A DNA stretch of 64,000 bases, from positions 59,778-123,777 of the forward strand of contig NZ_BJEC01000004.1 of the NCBI RefSeq assembly GCF_005405465.1. Reading direction: 5' to 3'. Each line of letters starts with the position of its first letter. The first letter of the stretch is position 1. The stretch comes from Weissella thailandensis (GTDB lineage Bacteria; Bacillota; Bacilli; Lactobacillales; Lactobacillaceae). The notes under the pieces are model-generated. The model saw nothing but the letters and a program-made list of their open reading frames with translations. It ran no database searches and was not told the DNA's origin. The position numbers and the translations under genes were made by a program. This document shows positions 17,003-26,450 of the stretch, one piece after another.

Positions 17003-18019
17003 TTAATGTGTGAAATCAACAACCATGCGTCCCACGATTTGGTTGTTCTTCATTTCGTCAATGATATCGTTGATTTCTGATAATTTGCGTCTTTGGACAA
17101 TTGGTTTGACACGTTTTTCAGCACCAAATTGGAAGGCTTCCGCCAAATCCTGGCGAGTACCAACTAATGATCCGGCGACTTTAATACCATCAAGAACAGT
17201 CTTTGAAATGTTCAATCCCATATCCCCTTGAGGTAGGGCAATGGCAACCAACGTACCATCAGGACGCAAGGCATTGACTGCAGTTGTAAATGAATCTGGG
17301 CTAACAGCCGTGATGATTGCACTGTGGACACCACCTACTTTATCTTGCAAAACTTGTGAGGCATCTTCATGAAGTGAGTTGATTGTTAAATCGGCACCTA
17401 AATCTTTAGTAGCAGCCAGTTTATCATCATCAATATCAACTGCGGCAACATGAGCGCCGAAGACATTGTGAGCATATTGGACGGCTAAGTTACCTAGGCC
17501 ACCAGTACCGACAACTTCGACCCATTGACCAGGCTTTAAATCACCAGTCTTGAGCCCTTTGTAGACGGTTACACCAGCACAAGTTAATGAAGTTGCTTCG
17601 ATTGGATCAAGTTCATCTGGTACTTTAACTGCATAGTCAGCTGGGACGATGCACTCCTCAGCCATGGCACCATCAACATTAAACCCCGAATTTTCAACAT
17701 TACGGCAAAGTGTCTCACGGCCAGTTGTACAGTATTCGCAATGGCCGCATCCCCGGTAGAACCAGGCGACAGACACGCGATCACCAATGTTTAGATTCGT
17801 CACGCCATCTGCAATTTTAGTTACTTTACCGACACCTTCGTGGCCAATAATACGACCGGGAACTTTACCAAAATCACCAGCGGCAACATGTAAATCTGTG
17901 TGACATAAACCACAATATTCCATTTTTACAAGTGCCTCACCGTATTTTAAGTCTCGCAATTCAACATCTTTAATATCCACGTATCCATCACAATTATCTC
18001 TAACAACAGCTGCTTTCAT
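17003..18019 (-). CDS. adhP: Zinc-dependent alcohol dehydrogenase
   Basis: A 338-residue medium-chain dehydrogenase that interconverts alcohols and aldehydes with NAD(H). Catalytic zinc ligands are Cys39 (CGLCHTD) and His60 (GHEGVG). The structural zinc loop is [15 protein letters not shown], and the Rossmann motif is GTGGLGN. The start is set at 18019 because GGGGGAT lies just upstream of this ATG and the family begins MKAAVV; an upstream ATG at 18058 would add 13 unusual residues. It is divergent from oleate hydratase. A Rex-like site overlies its likely promoter, which would suit an NADH-reoxidising enzyme. Confidence 0.92.
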   Translation of the reverse strand: MKAAVVRDNCDGYVDIKDVELRDLKYGEALVKMEYCGLCHTDLHVAAGDFGKVPGRIIGHEGVGKVTKIADGVTNLNIGDRVSVAWFYRGCGHCEYCTTGRETLCRNVENSGFNVDGAMAEECIVPADYAVKVPDELDPIEATSLTCAGVTVYKGLKTGDLKPGQWVEVVGTGGLGNLAVQYAHNVFGAHVAAVDIDDDKLAATKDLGADLTINSLHEDASQVLQDKVGGVHSAIITAVSPDSFTTAVNALRPDGTLVAIALPQGDMGLNISKTVLDGIKVAGSLVGTRQDLAEAFQFGAEKRVKPIVQRRKLSEINDIIDEMKNNQIVGRMVVDFTH

Positions 18020-18085
18020 AATCTTATCCCCCAAAACTGTTTTGTTATATTTAAACACCTAAAGCATAACAAAACAGGATATAAA

Positions 18086-18134
18086 AATAAAGTGAAAACA
18101 ATCACAAAAAACAACGTATAATAGTCACTTTATT
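18086..18134. promoter_or_regulatory. Divergent control region with Rex-like site and 10-bp inverted repeat
   Basis: The 18-mer AAGTGAAAACAATCACAA (18090-18107) resembles the Rex operator TTGTGA-N6-TCACAA, with one perfect half. It overlies a plausible minus-strand promoter for the alcohol dehydrogenase (TTGTGA, 17 bp, TTATAT). AATAAAGTGA (18086-18095) and TCACTTTATT (18125-18134) form a perfect 10-bp inverted repeat around 29 bp. A plus-strand TTGACA at 18134-18139 with TACTAT 19 bp later may drive oleate hydratase. Confidence 0.42.
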
Positions 18135-18289
18135 TGACAACGTGTTAAACAAATTAGTTACTATTGTGTAGTGAATTTTCAATTAAATGTGTGTATTCTA
18201 AAGATAAGGGATACGAGTTAATGGGTATTTCTTAAGTATTTTTGTTTTGAAGGGCCATGGTTTTGTTGTACGAAAGAGGGAGGAAATTT

Positions 18290-20068
18290 ATGAATTACAG
18301 TAGTGGTAATTTTGAAGCTTTTGCACACCCACGGAAGCCAGAAGGTGTTGAGCAAAAATCAGCTTATATTGTCGGTGGTGGTTTAGCTGGACTATCTGCA
18401 GCGGTGTTTTTAGTTCGTGATGCTCAAATGCCGGGAAATCAAATTCATATTTTAGAAGAATTGTCGGTACCAGGAGGATCCCTAGATGGTACTGAACGAC
18501 CAAATATTGGTTTGGTCACTCGTGGTGGTCGTGAAATGGAAAATCATTTCGAAACCATGTGGGACATGTATCGGTCGATTCCATCATTAGAAATTCCAGG
18601 TGCATCATATTTAGATGAGTTTTATTGGTTAGATAAGGATGACCCAAACTCATCAAACACACGTTTAATTTATAAGCGTGGCCAACAGGTACCAACTGAT
18701 GGTCAGTATACCTTAGATGAAAAATCAGTTGAACTTATCAAACTGATTATGACACCTGAGTCAAAGTTAGGACGAACAACGATTGAGGAATTCTTTTCAC
18801 CAGAATTCTTTGAGAGTAATTTTTGGATGTACTGGGCAACGATGTTTGCTTTTGAAAAATGGCATTCAGCCGTGGAAATGCGGCGCTATACGATGCGGTT
18901 TATTCACCATATTGATGGCTTGCCTGATTTTACGGCGTTAAAGTTTAACAAGTATAATCAATATGATTCAATGGTTTTGCCAATTATCAAATATCTTGAA
19001 GGTTTTGGCGTTGATTTCCAATACAATACGACAGTAGATAATATTGACGTTGATTTTGATGACGAAAACAAGACCAAGACTGCCCGTAAACTATATTTGC
19101 ATGTAGATGGCGAACAAAAGGAAGTTAAATTAACACAGAATGACTTAGTATTTGTCACGAATGGTTCGATTACTGAAAGTTCAACTTATGGTTCACACCA
19201 TGAGGCAGCACCAGTAACTCACGAACTAGGTGGTAGTTGGACACTTTGGAATAATCTAGCCCAACAATCCGAAGAATTTGGTCACCCAGAAGTATTCTAT
19301 GATAATTTACCAGATCGTAGTTGGCATGTTGCAGCAACCTTGACGATTAAGAATACGGCCTTGGATCCTTATGTTGAGCGCCTAACTAATCGTGATTTAC
19401 ATGATAATAAAGTTAATACAGGTGGTATTGTTACCATCACAGATTCTAACTGGTTAATGAGCTTTGCTGTCCATCGCCAACCACATTTTAAAACACAGGC
19501 TGAAAATGAAACTGTTGTTTGGGTATATGCTTTGTATTCTGATACAAAGGGAAACTTTATTGATAAGACCGTTGTTGAAAGTACAGGTGAAGAAATTACC
19601 CAAGAGTGGCTATATCACTTAGGGGTACCAGAAGCAAAGATCAAAACATTGGCCAAGCAGGATAGCGTTAATGCCGTCCCTGTTTATATGCCATTTATTA
19701 CATCATACTTTATGCCACGAGTTGCGGGTGACCGTCCAGCAGTAGTACCGGATGGCTCAGTGAACTTGGCATTTATCGGTAATTTTGCTGAATCACCAAC
19801 ACGTGATACGGTCTTTACAACAGAGTACTCGATTCGAACAGCGATGGAGTCAGTATACTCGTTACTCAATGTTGAGCGTGCCGTCCCAGAAGTCTATAAT
19901 TCAGTTTATGATATTCGAACATTGCTACGTGCGGTGTACTACATGAATGATAAAAAGAAGTTAGCAGATATTGACTTGCATTTGCCGAAGTTGGTGCAAA
20001 AGACTGCTTTGCGTAAAATTGATGATACTTGGGTAGCAGAGTTACTTAAAGAAGCTGGCTTGCTTTAA
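18290..20068 (+). CDS. ohyA: Oleate hydratase (FAD-dependent fatty acid double-bond hydratase)
   Basis: It hydrates unsaturated fatty acids such as oleate and linoleate to 10-hydroxy acids, often as detoxification, at the inner face of the membrane. The 592 residues start with the FAD motif YIVGGGLAGLSAAVFL. The conserved RGGREMENHFETMWD segment carries the catalytic glutamate region, and the C-terminus includes the family's late FAD loop (FIGNFAESPTRDTVFTTEYS). The start is set at 18290, where GGGAGG sits at the right distance; an in-frame ATG at 18257 has no ribosome site. No regulator is adjacent. Confidence 0.95.
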   Translation: MNYSSGNFEAFAHPRKPEGVEQKSAYIVGGGLAGLSAAVFLVRDAQMPGNQIHILEELSVPGGSLDGTERPNIGLVTRGGREMENHFETMWDMYRSIPSLEIPGASYLDEFYWLDKDDPNSSNTRLIYKRGQQVPTDGQYTLDEKSVELIKLIMTPESKLGRTTIEEFFSPEFFESNFWMYWATMFAFEKWHSAVEMRRYTMRFIHHIDGLPDFTALKFNKYNQYDSMVLPIIKYLEGFGVDFQYNTTVDNIDVDFDDENKTKTARKLYLHVDGEQKEVKLTQNDLVFVTNGSITESSTYGSHHEAAPVTHELGGSWTLWNNLAQQSEEFGHPEVFYDNLPDRSWHVAATLTIKNTALDPYVERLTNRDLHDNKVNTGGIVTITDSNWLMSFAVHRQPHFKTQAENETVVWVYALYSDTKGNFIDKTVVESTGEEITQEWLYHLGVPEAKIKTLAKQDSVNAVPVYMPFITSYFMPRVAGDRPAVVPDGSVNLAFIGNFAESPTRDTVFTTEYSIRTAMESVYSLLNVERAVPEVYNSVYDIRTLLRAVYYMNDKKKLADIDLHLPKLVQKTALRKIDDTWVAELLKEAGLL

Positions 20069-20113
20069 TATCTTGATACTAGTTATCAAAAAATGAATCT
20101 AGGAGAAATTAAC

Positions 20114-20578
20114 GTGCCAAGTACTGAAATTAAAAATTATTGGGAAAAATTTTGACAGGCTAATCACCTGGATACGACGACGGCCTACTCAGCTTGGTCA
20201 TATGGTAATAGCCCTGAAATGGCCAATGATTTAGCAGATCTGACTGTTCGTGGTATTAAAACGGCGACGACTTCGGCGGCCGAACTGTATGAGTTTGGTG
20301 AACCTAAACCGTATGCTGGGGAATATAATATTATTTTAAATGGTAATCAAAAACCTGTTTGTATTACACGAACAACTGTCGTCGAAACGATACCCTATGA
20401 TTTAGTGTCAGCTGAACATGCGTATCATGAAGGTGAGGGTGATCGTTCATTAGGCTATTGGCGTAAGGTTCATGAGCCGTTTTTTAAACAAGAATATGCG
20501 CAAATGGGTCAGAATTTTCATGAAAAAATACCATGTATTTGTGAAGTGTTTGAAGTTGTGTACAGTGGTACTGACTAG
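20114..20578 (+). pseudogene. ASCH-domain protein with an in-frame TGA
   Basis: AGGAGAAATTAAC leads into a GTG at 20114 and the family's usual opening (STEIKNYWEKF). A TGA at 20153 (codon 14) interrupts it, after which the same frame continues QANHLDTTTAYSAWSYGN and a complete ASCH domain (GIKTATTSA, a GDRSLGYWRKVHEPFF end) to 20578. One C-to-T change from CGA would create the stop. An internal ATG at 20219 could give a 119-residue product but has no ribosome site and would lack the first helix. ASCH domains are thought to bind RNA; some members act on modified nucleosides. Confidence 0.75.
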
Positions 20579-20653
20579 TGTGTGCAACAAAAGTTATTTA
20601 GTATTTAATTATAAATAGTACATTTCAATTACAAAACATATAAATAAAGTAAT

Positions 20654-20713
20654 AAACAGACGTTGATAACAACACCTACTGGATAGGTCGTTAGTTATCA
20701 ACGTCTGTTTGAT
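20654..20713. terminator. Bidirectional terminator between convergent genes
   Basis: AAACAGACGTTGATAAC pairs with GTTATCAACGTCTGTTT around a 23-nt loop, between the ASCH gene and the AI-2E family gene. Confidence 0.8.
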
Positions 20714-20728
20714 TATGGCGATAAAAAT

Positions 20729-21778
20729 TTACTTTGTTTCTGTCGCATTAACTTGTGATGAATGCTTGGAAATTGATGCGTCTTGTACGCCGAGAATACT
20801 TAGGATAAAGGCAACAATTGGGACACCAATAATTAGACCCCAGGCACCTAATAAATGCTCCATGACAATGATTGTTGCAAATGTTAAAAAGATTGGTAAT
20901 TCTGTTCGAGTAGCCATTAATCTTGGGTGTAAGAAGTATGATTCAAATAGATGAATAACGGCAATTAAAATCCAAACTTCAATCATACCAGTCCATCCCA
21001 GCGCTGCGAATGAAATGACACTTAATGGAATTAGTGAAACCAAAACACCAGCAATTGGAATTAGGCCAAGAATAAAAATTAATAGCGCCATCACTAGAAT
21101 ACTAGGAACCTTCAGTAGGCTCAAACCAATCACCATGAGTACGGTATTGATAAAAGCAATGGTCATTTGTACTTCGATAATGCTTCCTAGAATTAAGACA
21201 AAGGTGCTTGTTAGTTCATAAACATTAGTGAAAAATTTAGGATAATTTGAATTAGCAAATTGTGTGCCAAAAATGCGTAATCTTTGCCATGAAATGGCGA
21301 AGATAAAACTAAGAAAGATTGAAAGCAATACTTTAGAAAGCACACTACCAATAACATTAAGGGTATCCCAGCCGCTCTCGAGCAGCGTCCGCCAATTTTT
21401 TGTCACCTCATTCAACAAATCCAGATTTTGATAAGTGTCATTGAGGTATTTTTTGACATCCGGGAAGTTTTTCATGAATTTCATGACTTCGTCAGGAATA
21501 ATGGCAAATTGATTGACTAATGTGGGGACGATATACATAAAAGCTGTAACAAAAATAACTATACTAACGGTGAAAAAGATTAGTACCGAAAAACCATAAG
21601 GGATTTTAGTCCAACGGTTAATTTTACGTGCACTCTTAACGGCTAAATAACTAAAAATGGTCGTTAATAGCACGATACTAATTAAATCACGGATAATATA
21701 TAAAACACCTAAAATAAAAATCAAGGCAATTAGTTTCTGAACATCGGCCCGTTTAAATATTTTCTTAAAATCTGTCAC
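20729..21778 (-). CDS. AI-2E family transporter (UPF0118 permease)
   Basis: A protein of about 349 residues with seven or eight membrane segments and a large extracytoplasmic loop (about 70-200). The family signature region is near the end (LGLIPIAGVLVSLIPL, then LGAWGLIIGVPIVAFIL). Members export the quorum signal AI-2 in some species and act as Na+/H+ antiporters in others; the sequence does not decide which. The start is taken as the GTG at 21778, 10 nt after GAGG; a GTG two codons earlier is possible. It is monocistronic. Confidence 0.85.
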   Translation of the reverse strand: MTDFKKIFKRADVQKLIALIFILGVLYIIRDLISIVLLTTIFSYLAVKSARKINRWTKIPYGFSVLIFFTVSIVIFVTAFMYIVPTLVNQFAIIPDEVMKFMKNFPDVKKYLNDTYQNLDLLNEVTKNWRTLLESGWDTLNVIGSVLSKVLLSIFLSFIFAISWQRLRIFGTQFANSNYPKFFTNVYELTSTFVLILGSIIEVQMTIAFINTVLMVIGLSLLKVPSILVMALLIFILGLIPIAGVLVSLIPLSVISFAALGWTGMIEVWILIAVIHLFESYFLHPRLMATRTELPIFLTFATIIVMEHLLGAWGLIIGVPIVAFILSILGVQDASISKHSSQVNATETK

Positions 21779-21784
21779 ACACAC

Positions 21785-22180
21785 TACCTCATTCTTCCTA
21801 TAAGGACCACTCTACTTATAAATCTTATCTAATTATAGACATAGTTATTGCGAAAAGTGCAAGCGGGTTATTGATTAGTGTATAAAAAATCAGTTAGCTA
21901 ATTGATGATTATCCAGAAGGAATCCCCGGAGAAACATGATGATAACATAACGTTATGCATTGTATTTGGTGAACTAATAACGTATAAGTTGTGAACTAAA
22001 TTCAAACAATATTCGTTTATAAAATGAAATTCCTTTTGTATCAGTCGTTGTTAGGGGGTTGTTATTTTAAATAACGAAAAATAAACTTGAAAAATAGCGA
22101 ATGTTAACCGTATAATTTGAATGGTAATAAATAAACGGATAACAGAACGTTACTTTTAACGATTCAGAAAGCGGGCAAAA
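21785..22180 (+). promoter_or_regulatory. 396-bp regulatory region upstream of the first BMP gene
   Basis: A clear promoter, TTGAAA (22087-22092), 18 bp, TATAAT (22111-22116), lies about 65 nt before the start codon. Three A/T-flanked CGAA motifs resemble PurBox half-sites: a minus-strand site at 22004-22020, one at 22069-22086 and one at 22092-22108, the last within the promoter spacer. The part from 21800 to 22000 shows no gene and no obvious riboswitch. Confidence 0.5.
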
Positions 22181-23284
22181 ATGGTTTCACGACGACTAAA
22201 AATAATTGGTGGTGTTGTAGGGGTTATTATTATTGGCGGGGTCGCCTATGGCATGATCAATTCATCTGAGTCTTCAGATAAGAAAAATTATACGGTAGCA
22301 ATGGTAACTGATGTTGGTGGCATCGACGATAAATCATTTAATCAATCGGCATGGGAAGGATTGCAAAGTTGGGGTAAGGAACACGATTTAACAAAAGGAA
22401 GTGACGGTTATAATTATTTACAATCTAAGTCACAAGCTGACTTTGCGCCCAATTTTCAACAAGCGATTCAAGGTAAGTATGATCTGATTGCTGGTATCGG
22501 GTACTCTTTGCACAATGCGACAATATCATCAGCTAATAAAAACCCAAAAACGGATTATGTCTTGGTTGATGATATTGATACAAAGAAAACAAAGAACGTT
22601 GCCTCAGTTATGTTCCGTTCTGAGCAGTCATCATATTTGGCTGGTGTTGCTGCAGCGACAAAAGCTAAGGCATTAAACCAAAATACTGTTGGTTTTGTTG
22701 GTGGAATGCACAGTAACATTATTGATGCATTCGAGGCAGGTTACACTGCTGGCGTGAAATCAGTTGATAAAAACTTGGCAGTTGATGTCCAGTATGCTAA
22801 TTCATTTGGTGATGCAGCGAAAGGACAAACGATTACTGATGCGATGATGGCCACAGGCGAAAAGATTATTTTCCAAGCAGCTGGTGCTACTGGGAATGGT
22901 GTGTTTACTGCAGCAAAAGATAATAACCAGGATTTAACAGCTGATTCGAAGGATAAGGTTTGGGTCATTGGAGTTGATATGGATCAATCTAATATGGGAA
23001 ATTATCAAACCAAAGATGGCGAGAAAGATAACTTTACTTTGACTTCATCAATTACTGGTGTTGGTCGTGGCTTGCATCTGATTGCGAATAAAGCCTTGAA
23101 GGATCAATTCCCTGGCGGTAAGATTGTTGCATACGGTTTGAAAGAAGGTGGTGTTTCAACACCAACCAAGAATTTGACTAGCGATGAGAAGAAGGCAGTC
23201 TTAAAGGCTAAGAAGGCCATTATCAAGGGCGATATTGATGTGCCAGCCCATCCAGAAAATTCAAAATTCAAGCAAACATTCTAA
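22181..23284 (+). CDS. BMP-family nucleoside-binding protein 1, membrane-anchored without lipobox
   Basis: A 367-residue extracellular substrate-binding protein of the BmpA/Med type, which captures purine nucleosides for an ABC importer. The signature AMVTDVGGIDDKSFNQSAWEG is near residue 40, followed by DFAPNFQQ, FVGGMHSNIIDAFEAGY and WVIGVDMDQS. The N-terminus has a basic start and one hydrophobic segment (about 8-26), but no cysteine, so it cannot be a lipoprotein and is probably held by an uncleaved signal anchor. A paralogue follows at 23598 and the transporter genes at 24896. Confidence 0.9.
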   Translation: MVSRRLKIIGGVVGVIIIGGVAYGMINSSESSDKKNYTVAMVTDVGGIDDKSFNQSAWEGLQSWGKEHDLTKGSDGYNYLQSKSQADFAPNFQQAIQGKYDLIAGIGYSLHNATISSANKNPKTDYVLVDDIDTKKTKNVASVMFRSEQSSYLAGVAAATKAKALNQNTVGFVGGMHSNIIDAFEAGYTAGVKSVDKNLAVDVQYANSFGDAAKGQTITDAMMATGEKIIFQAAGATGNGVFTAAKDNNQDLTADSKDKVWVIGVDMDQSNMGNYQTKDGEKDNFTLTSSITGVGRGLHLIANKALKDQFPGGKIVAYGLKEGGVSTPTKNLTSDEKKAVLKAKKAIIKGDIDVPAHPENSKFKQTF

Positions 23285-23597
23285 AATTGTTACATAAACG
23301 TAACTTAAAAAAATAACGAATAGACGTCATTAAATATTATTAATATATTCATTTAAAACGTTTTATAACAAACCTTTTAAAACTTATTGTTTTGTTTGTT
23401 CGTTTTTACACGATATAACTAGCTAAAATATTCATAAAACGTTTTACTAAATTACACTTTTCTACCGTTTGTTTATTGCGGATAGGGGAAGCTCAGGCTA
23501 TACTATTCAAAGGAATTAGCGGTCTAAACGATGTTAACCTACTGTTAACTAAATAATATGAGTCGCTTAGATGAACGAAAGTTGAGGAGAATGAAAC
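23285..23597 (+). promoter_or_regulatory. 313-bp spacer between the two BMP genes
   Basis: No gene is seen. It holds CGAA-type motifs at 23311-23326 and, on the minus strand, at 23392-23407 (AAAACGAACAAAC, the closest match to a PurBox). A TATACT at about 23500 could be the -10 of the second BMP gene. No convincing terminator separates the two genes. Confidence 0.35.
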
Positions 23598-24677
23598 ATG
23601 GTTTCACGTCGTAATTTAGTAATTGGTGGCGTTGCTGTCATCATAATCGCTGGTGTAGGTGCAACGTTGGTTCAAAACAAGCAATCAAGCACTGATAAGA
23701 AAGATTTTTCGGTTGCCATGGTGACTGACGTTGGCGGTGTGGACGATCGGTCGTTTAACCAATCTGCGTGGAAGGGAGTTACTGACTGGGGAAAGTCACA
23801 TAACTTACAGAAGGGTAAGGATGGATATAATTACTTCGCTTCAAAAACTAATGCGGATTTTGCACCAAACTTTCAACAAGGGGTTTCTGCAAATTATAAT
23901 TTGTTAATTGGTGTTGGGTACGCAACTAATGATGCTTTAGTCGAATCAGCTGAGAAAAATAAAAATACAAAATATGTTTTGATTGATGATAAGGCTAAGA
24001 AGTCGTTAAAAAACGTAGCCTCAATGATGTTTAAGCAGCATGAAGCTTCTTATCTAGCTGGTGTTGCCGCAGCGACAAAAGCACAAGACTTAGGTGATGA
24101 CAAGGTTGGTTTCATTGGTGGTATGAGTTCAGCAACAATCAAAGCTTTCCAAGCTGGTTATATTGCCGGGGTGAAATCTGTTGATCCTAACATGAAAGTT
24201 GAATCTCAATTTATTGAATCATTTACGGACACAGCAAAATCAAAGACCATTGCGGATGCTATGTATACATCTGGCTCACACATTATTTTCCAGGCGGCTG
24301 GTCCTGCAGGAAATTCAGTGTTCACATCGGCTAAAGATATTGATGCAAAGCTAGCGGCTGATGACAAACAAAAAGCTTGGGTAATCGGGGTCGATATGGA
24401 TCAAAAGGACCAAGGAGTGTATAAAACTAAGGATGGCCAATCAGCAAATCTAACGTTAGCTTCAGCAGTCAAAAAGATTCCTAGTTCGGTAGTGAAATTG
24501 GCCGATCAGGCGATGAAGGGCGATTTCCCCGGTGGCAAGACAGTAACGTTTGGTTTGAAGAATGGTGGCGTTGGTCTAACAAGCGATAATTTGGATAGTG
24601 CAGAAAAGCAAGCTGTTCAAAAAGCTACGGATGACGTAAAGTCTGGGGATGTAACTGTACCAAGTAAAATGAAGTAA
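23598..24677 (+). CDS. BMP-family nucleoside-binding protein 2
   Basis: A 359-residue paralogue of the preceding protein with the same plan: basic N-terminus, one hydrophobic anchor (about 8-25) and no cysteine, then AMVTDVGGVDDRSFNQSAW, DFAPNFQQG, FIGGMSSATIKAFQAGY and WVIGVDMDQKD. It differs from copy 1 across the binding lobes, so the two may prefer different nucleosides while feeding one transporter. A ribosome site, GAGGAG, precedes the ATG. It has its own upstream region with CGAA motifs. Confidence 0.9.
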   Translation: MVSRRNLVIGGVAVIIIAGVGATLVQNKQSSTDKKDFSVAMVTDVGGVDDRSFNQSAWKGVTDWGKSHNLQKGKDGYNYFASKTNADFAPNFQQGVSANYNLLIGVGYATNDALVESAEKNKNTKYVLIDDKAKKSLKNVASMMFKQHEASYLAGVAAATKAQDLGDDKVGFIGGMSSATIKAFQAGYIAGVKSVDPNMKVESQFIESFTDTAKSKTIADAMYTSGSHIIFQAAGPAGNSVFTSAKDIDAKLAADDKQKAWVIGVDMDQKDQGVYKTKDGQSANLTLASAVKKIPSSVVKLADQAMKGDFPGGKTVTFGLKNGGVGLTSDNLDSAEKQAVQKATDDVKSGDVTVPSKMK

Positions 24678-24777
24678 AAGTTAATAATCAGTACTTATAT
24701 GGGAAAGCGGGGCAGTTAATGTTCGGCTTTTTCTTAGATTTCTACCTCTTTTAAGATTAGTTTATGTCAAATATATT

Positions 24778-24794
24778 AAAAGACGAATGATTTT
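24778..24794 (+). promoter_or_regulatory. CGAA motif upstream of the nucleoside ABC operon
   Basis: AAAAGACGAATGATTTT resembles the A/T-flanked CGAA motifs in front of both BMP genes and purA. A weak stem with a T-run (about 24705-24738) between the second BMP gene and this site may terminate part of the upstream transcripts. Confidence 0.3.
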
Positions 24795-24895
24795 TAAATA
24801 GGTGCTAGCAATACGCAAACAAAATATGTAAAATAATTGCTATATATTGAGTTTTATAGATCAGCAAGTGAATTTTTTTCAGGGAGAGAGAAAAT

Positions 24896-26446
24896 ATGGC
24901 AGATGAGCCAATTGTGTTAGAAATGCACAATATAGTTAAGCAATTTGGCGATTTTCGTGCAAATGATGAGATTAATCTGCAAGTAAGACGTGGACAGATT
25001 CATGCCTTACTTGGAGAAAATGGTGCAGGAAAATCAACCTTGATGAATCAATTATCAGGTCTACTCCAGCCGACCTCTGGTGATATTTTAATTAATGGCC
25101 AGAAAATCACCGTGGATAGTCCAGCCAAGGCAGCAGAACTCGGCATTGGTATGGTACACCAGCATTTTATGCTAATGGATGCTTTTACCGTCACTGAAAA
25201 CATTATTTTAGGTTCTGAACCAGTTAATGGTATGAAGTTGGATATCAAAAAGGCTAGCCAGGATATTAAGAAATTATCTAAAAAATATAGATTGGATGTT
25301 AATCCGGATGCCCTAGCCGGGGATATTTCGGTTGGTATGCAACAACGTGTGGAAATTTTGAAGACATTGTATCGTGGCGCCGATATTTTAATATTTGATG
25401 AGCCAACGGCTGTGTTAACACCACAAGAAATTGACGAATTGATGGGTATCATGCGACACCTTGCATCAGAAGGTAAGTCGATTATCTTAATTACTCACAA
25501 ATTAGATGAAATTAAAGCGGTGGCGGATCAAGTGACGGTTATTCGCCGTGGAAAATCAATTGATTCGTTTCCGGTAGCTGGTGTGTCATTGCAAGAGTTA
25601 GCAGATATCATGGTTGGACGTTCGGTTTCTTTGTATGCAACTGAAAAGTCACCAGCACGACCTAAAGGAACGGTTATCTCATTAGATCATGTCACTGTTA
25701 AAGATAGTCGTGGTCTGACAGCCGTTAAGGACTTAAGTCTTGATATCCATGCGGGCGAAGTGGTTGGCCTTGCTGGTATTGATGGTAATGGTCAATCTGA
25801 ATTGATTTCAGCTATGACGGGCTTGATGCCAACAGCTTCAGGGAAAATCATGTTAAATGGTAAGAACATTGCCAATAAAAAGCCACGTCAAATTACTGAA
25901 GCGGGTGTTTCTCATATTCCTGAGGATCGACAACGCTATGGGTTAGAGTTAGACATGACTCTTGCTGAAAATATTGCCTTGCAAACGTATTATAAGCGAC
26001 CACTTTCAAAGCGTGGTGTCCTAGACTATGAAGCAATTAATAAACATGCGCGTGATTTAATTACTAAATTTGATGTGCGGACGGTGAATGAATTAGTACC
26101 AGCCGGTTCATTATCTGGTGGTAATCAGCAGAAAGCCATCATTGCACGTGAGTTAGATCGTAACGCTGATTTCATTATTGCTGCACAACCAACACGTGGA
26201 CTTGACGTTGGCGCGATTGAATATATTCATCAACAACTAATTTATCAACGTAATGCGAATAAAGCCGTGATGTTGGTTAGTTTTGAATTGGATGAAATTT
26301 TGAATGTTGCTGATCGTATTGCCGTCATTTCACATGGTGAAATTACAGGTATCGTGAATGCAAATGAAACAACGAAGAATGAGCTCGGTTTGTTAATGGC
26401 TGGTATGTCATTAGACGATGCTCGTGCACAATTAGCAGGAGAATGA
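24896..26446 (+). CDS. Nucleoside ABC transporter, ATP-binding protein
   Basis: A 516-residue tandem ATPase with two complete nucleotide-binding domains, as in the sugar/nucleoside (RbsA/YufO-like) class. Domain 1 has Walker A GENGAGKST and Walker B LIFDEPTAVLTP. Domain 2 has the degenerate P-loop GIDGNGQSE and the signature SGGNQQKAIIARE. The degenerate second P-loop is normal for this class. The permease gene follows after 4 nt, and the two BMP genes upstream supply the receptors. It powers uptake of purine nucleosides. Confidence 0.93.
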   Translation: MADEPIVLEMHNIVKQFGDFRANDEINLQVRRGQIHALLGENGAGKSTLMNQLSGLLQPTSGDILINGQKITVDSPAKAAELGIGMVHQHFMLMDAFTVTENIILGSEPVNGMKLDIKKASQDIKKLSKKYRLDVNPDALAGDISVGMQQRVEILKTLYRGADILIFDEPTAVLTPQEIDELMGIMRHLASEGKSIILITHKLDEIKAVADQVTVIRRGKSIDSFPVAGVSLQELADIMVGRSVSLYATEKSPARPKGTVISLDHVTVKDSRGLTAVKDLSLDIHAGEVVGLAGIDGNGQSELISAMTGLMPTASGKIMLNGKNIANKKPRQITEAGVSHIPEDRQRYGLELDMTLAENIALQTYYKRPLSKRGVLDYEAINKHARDLITKFDVRTVNELVPAGSLSGGNQQKAIIARELDRNADFIIAAQPTRGLDVGAIEYIHQQLIYQRNANKAVMLVSFELDEILNVADRIAVISHGEITGIVNANETTKNELGLLMAGMSLDDARAQLAGE

Positions 26447-26450
26447 TCTC

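Noticed and set aside
20153..20155. Recoded TGA (selenocysteine or readthrough) in the ASCH gene
   Set aside because: No selenocysteine insertion hairpin is seen after it, and ASCH proteins do not need selenocysteine; a nonsense mutation is simpler.
21785..22180. Purine riboswitch upstream of the first BMP gene
   Set aside because: The conserved loop and junction sequences of purine aptamers are not present; only A/T-rich DNA with CGAA motifs and a promoter is seen.
25048..25452. 134-residue minus-strand frame inside the nucleoside ATPase gene
   Set aside because: It is antisense to the well-conserved Walker A to Walker B region and has no start signals.
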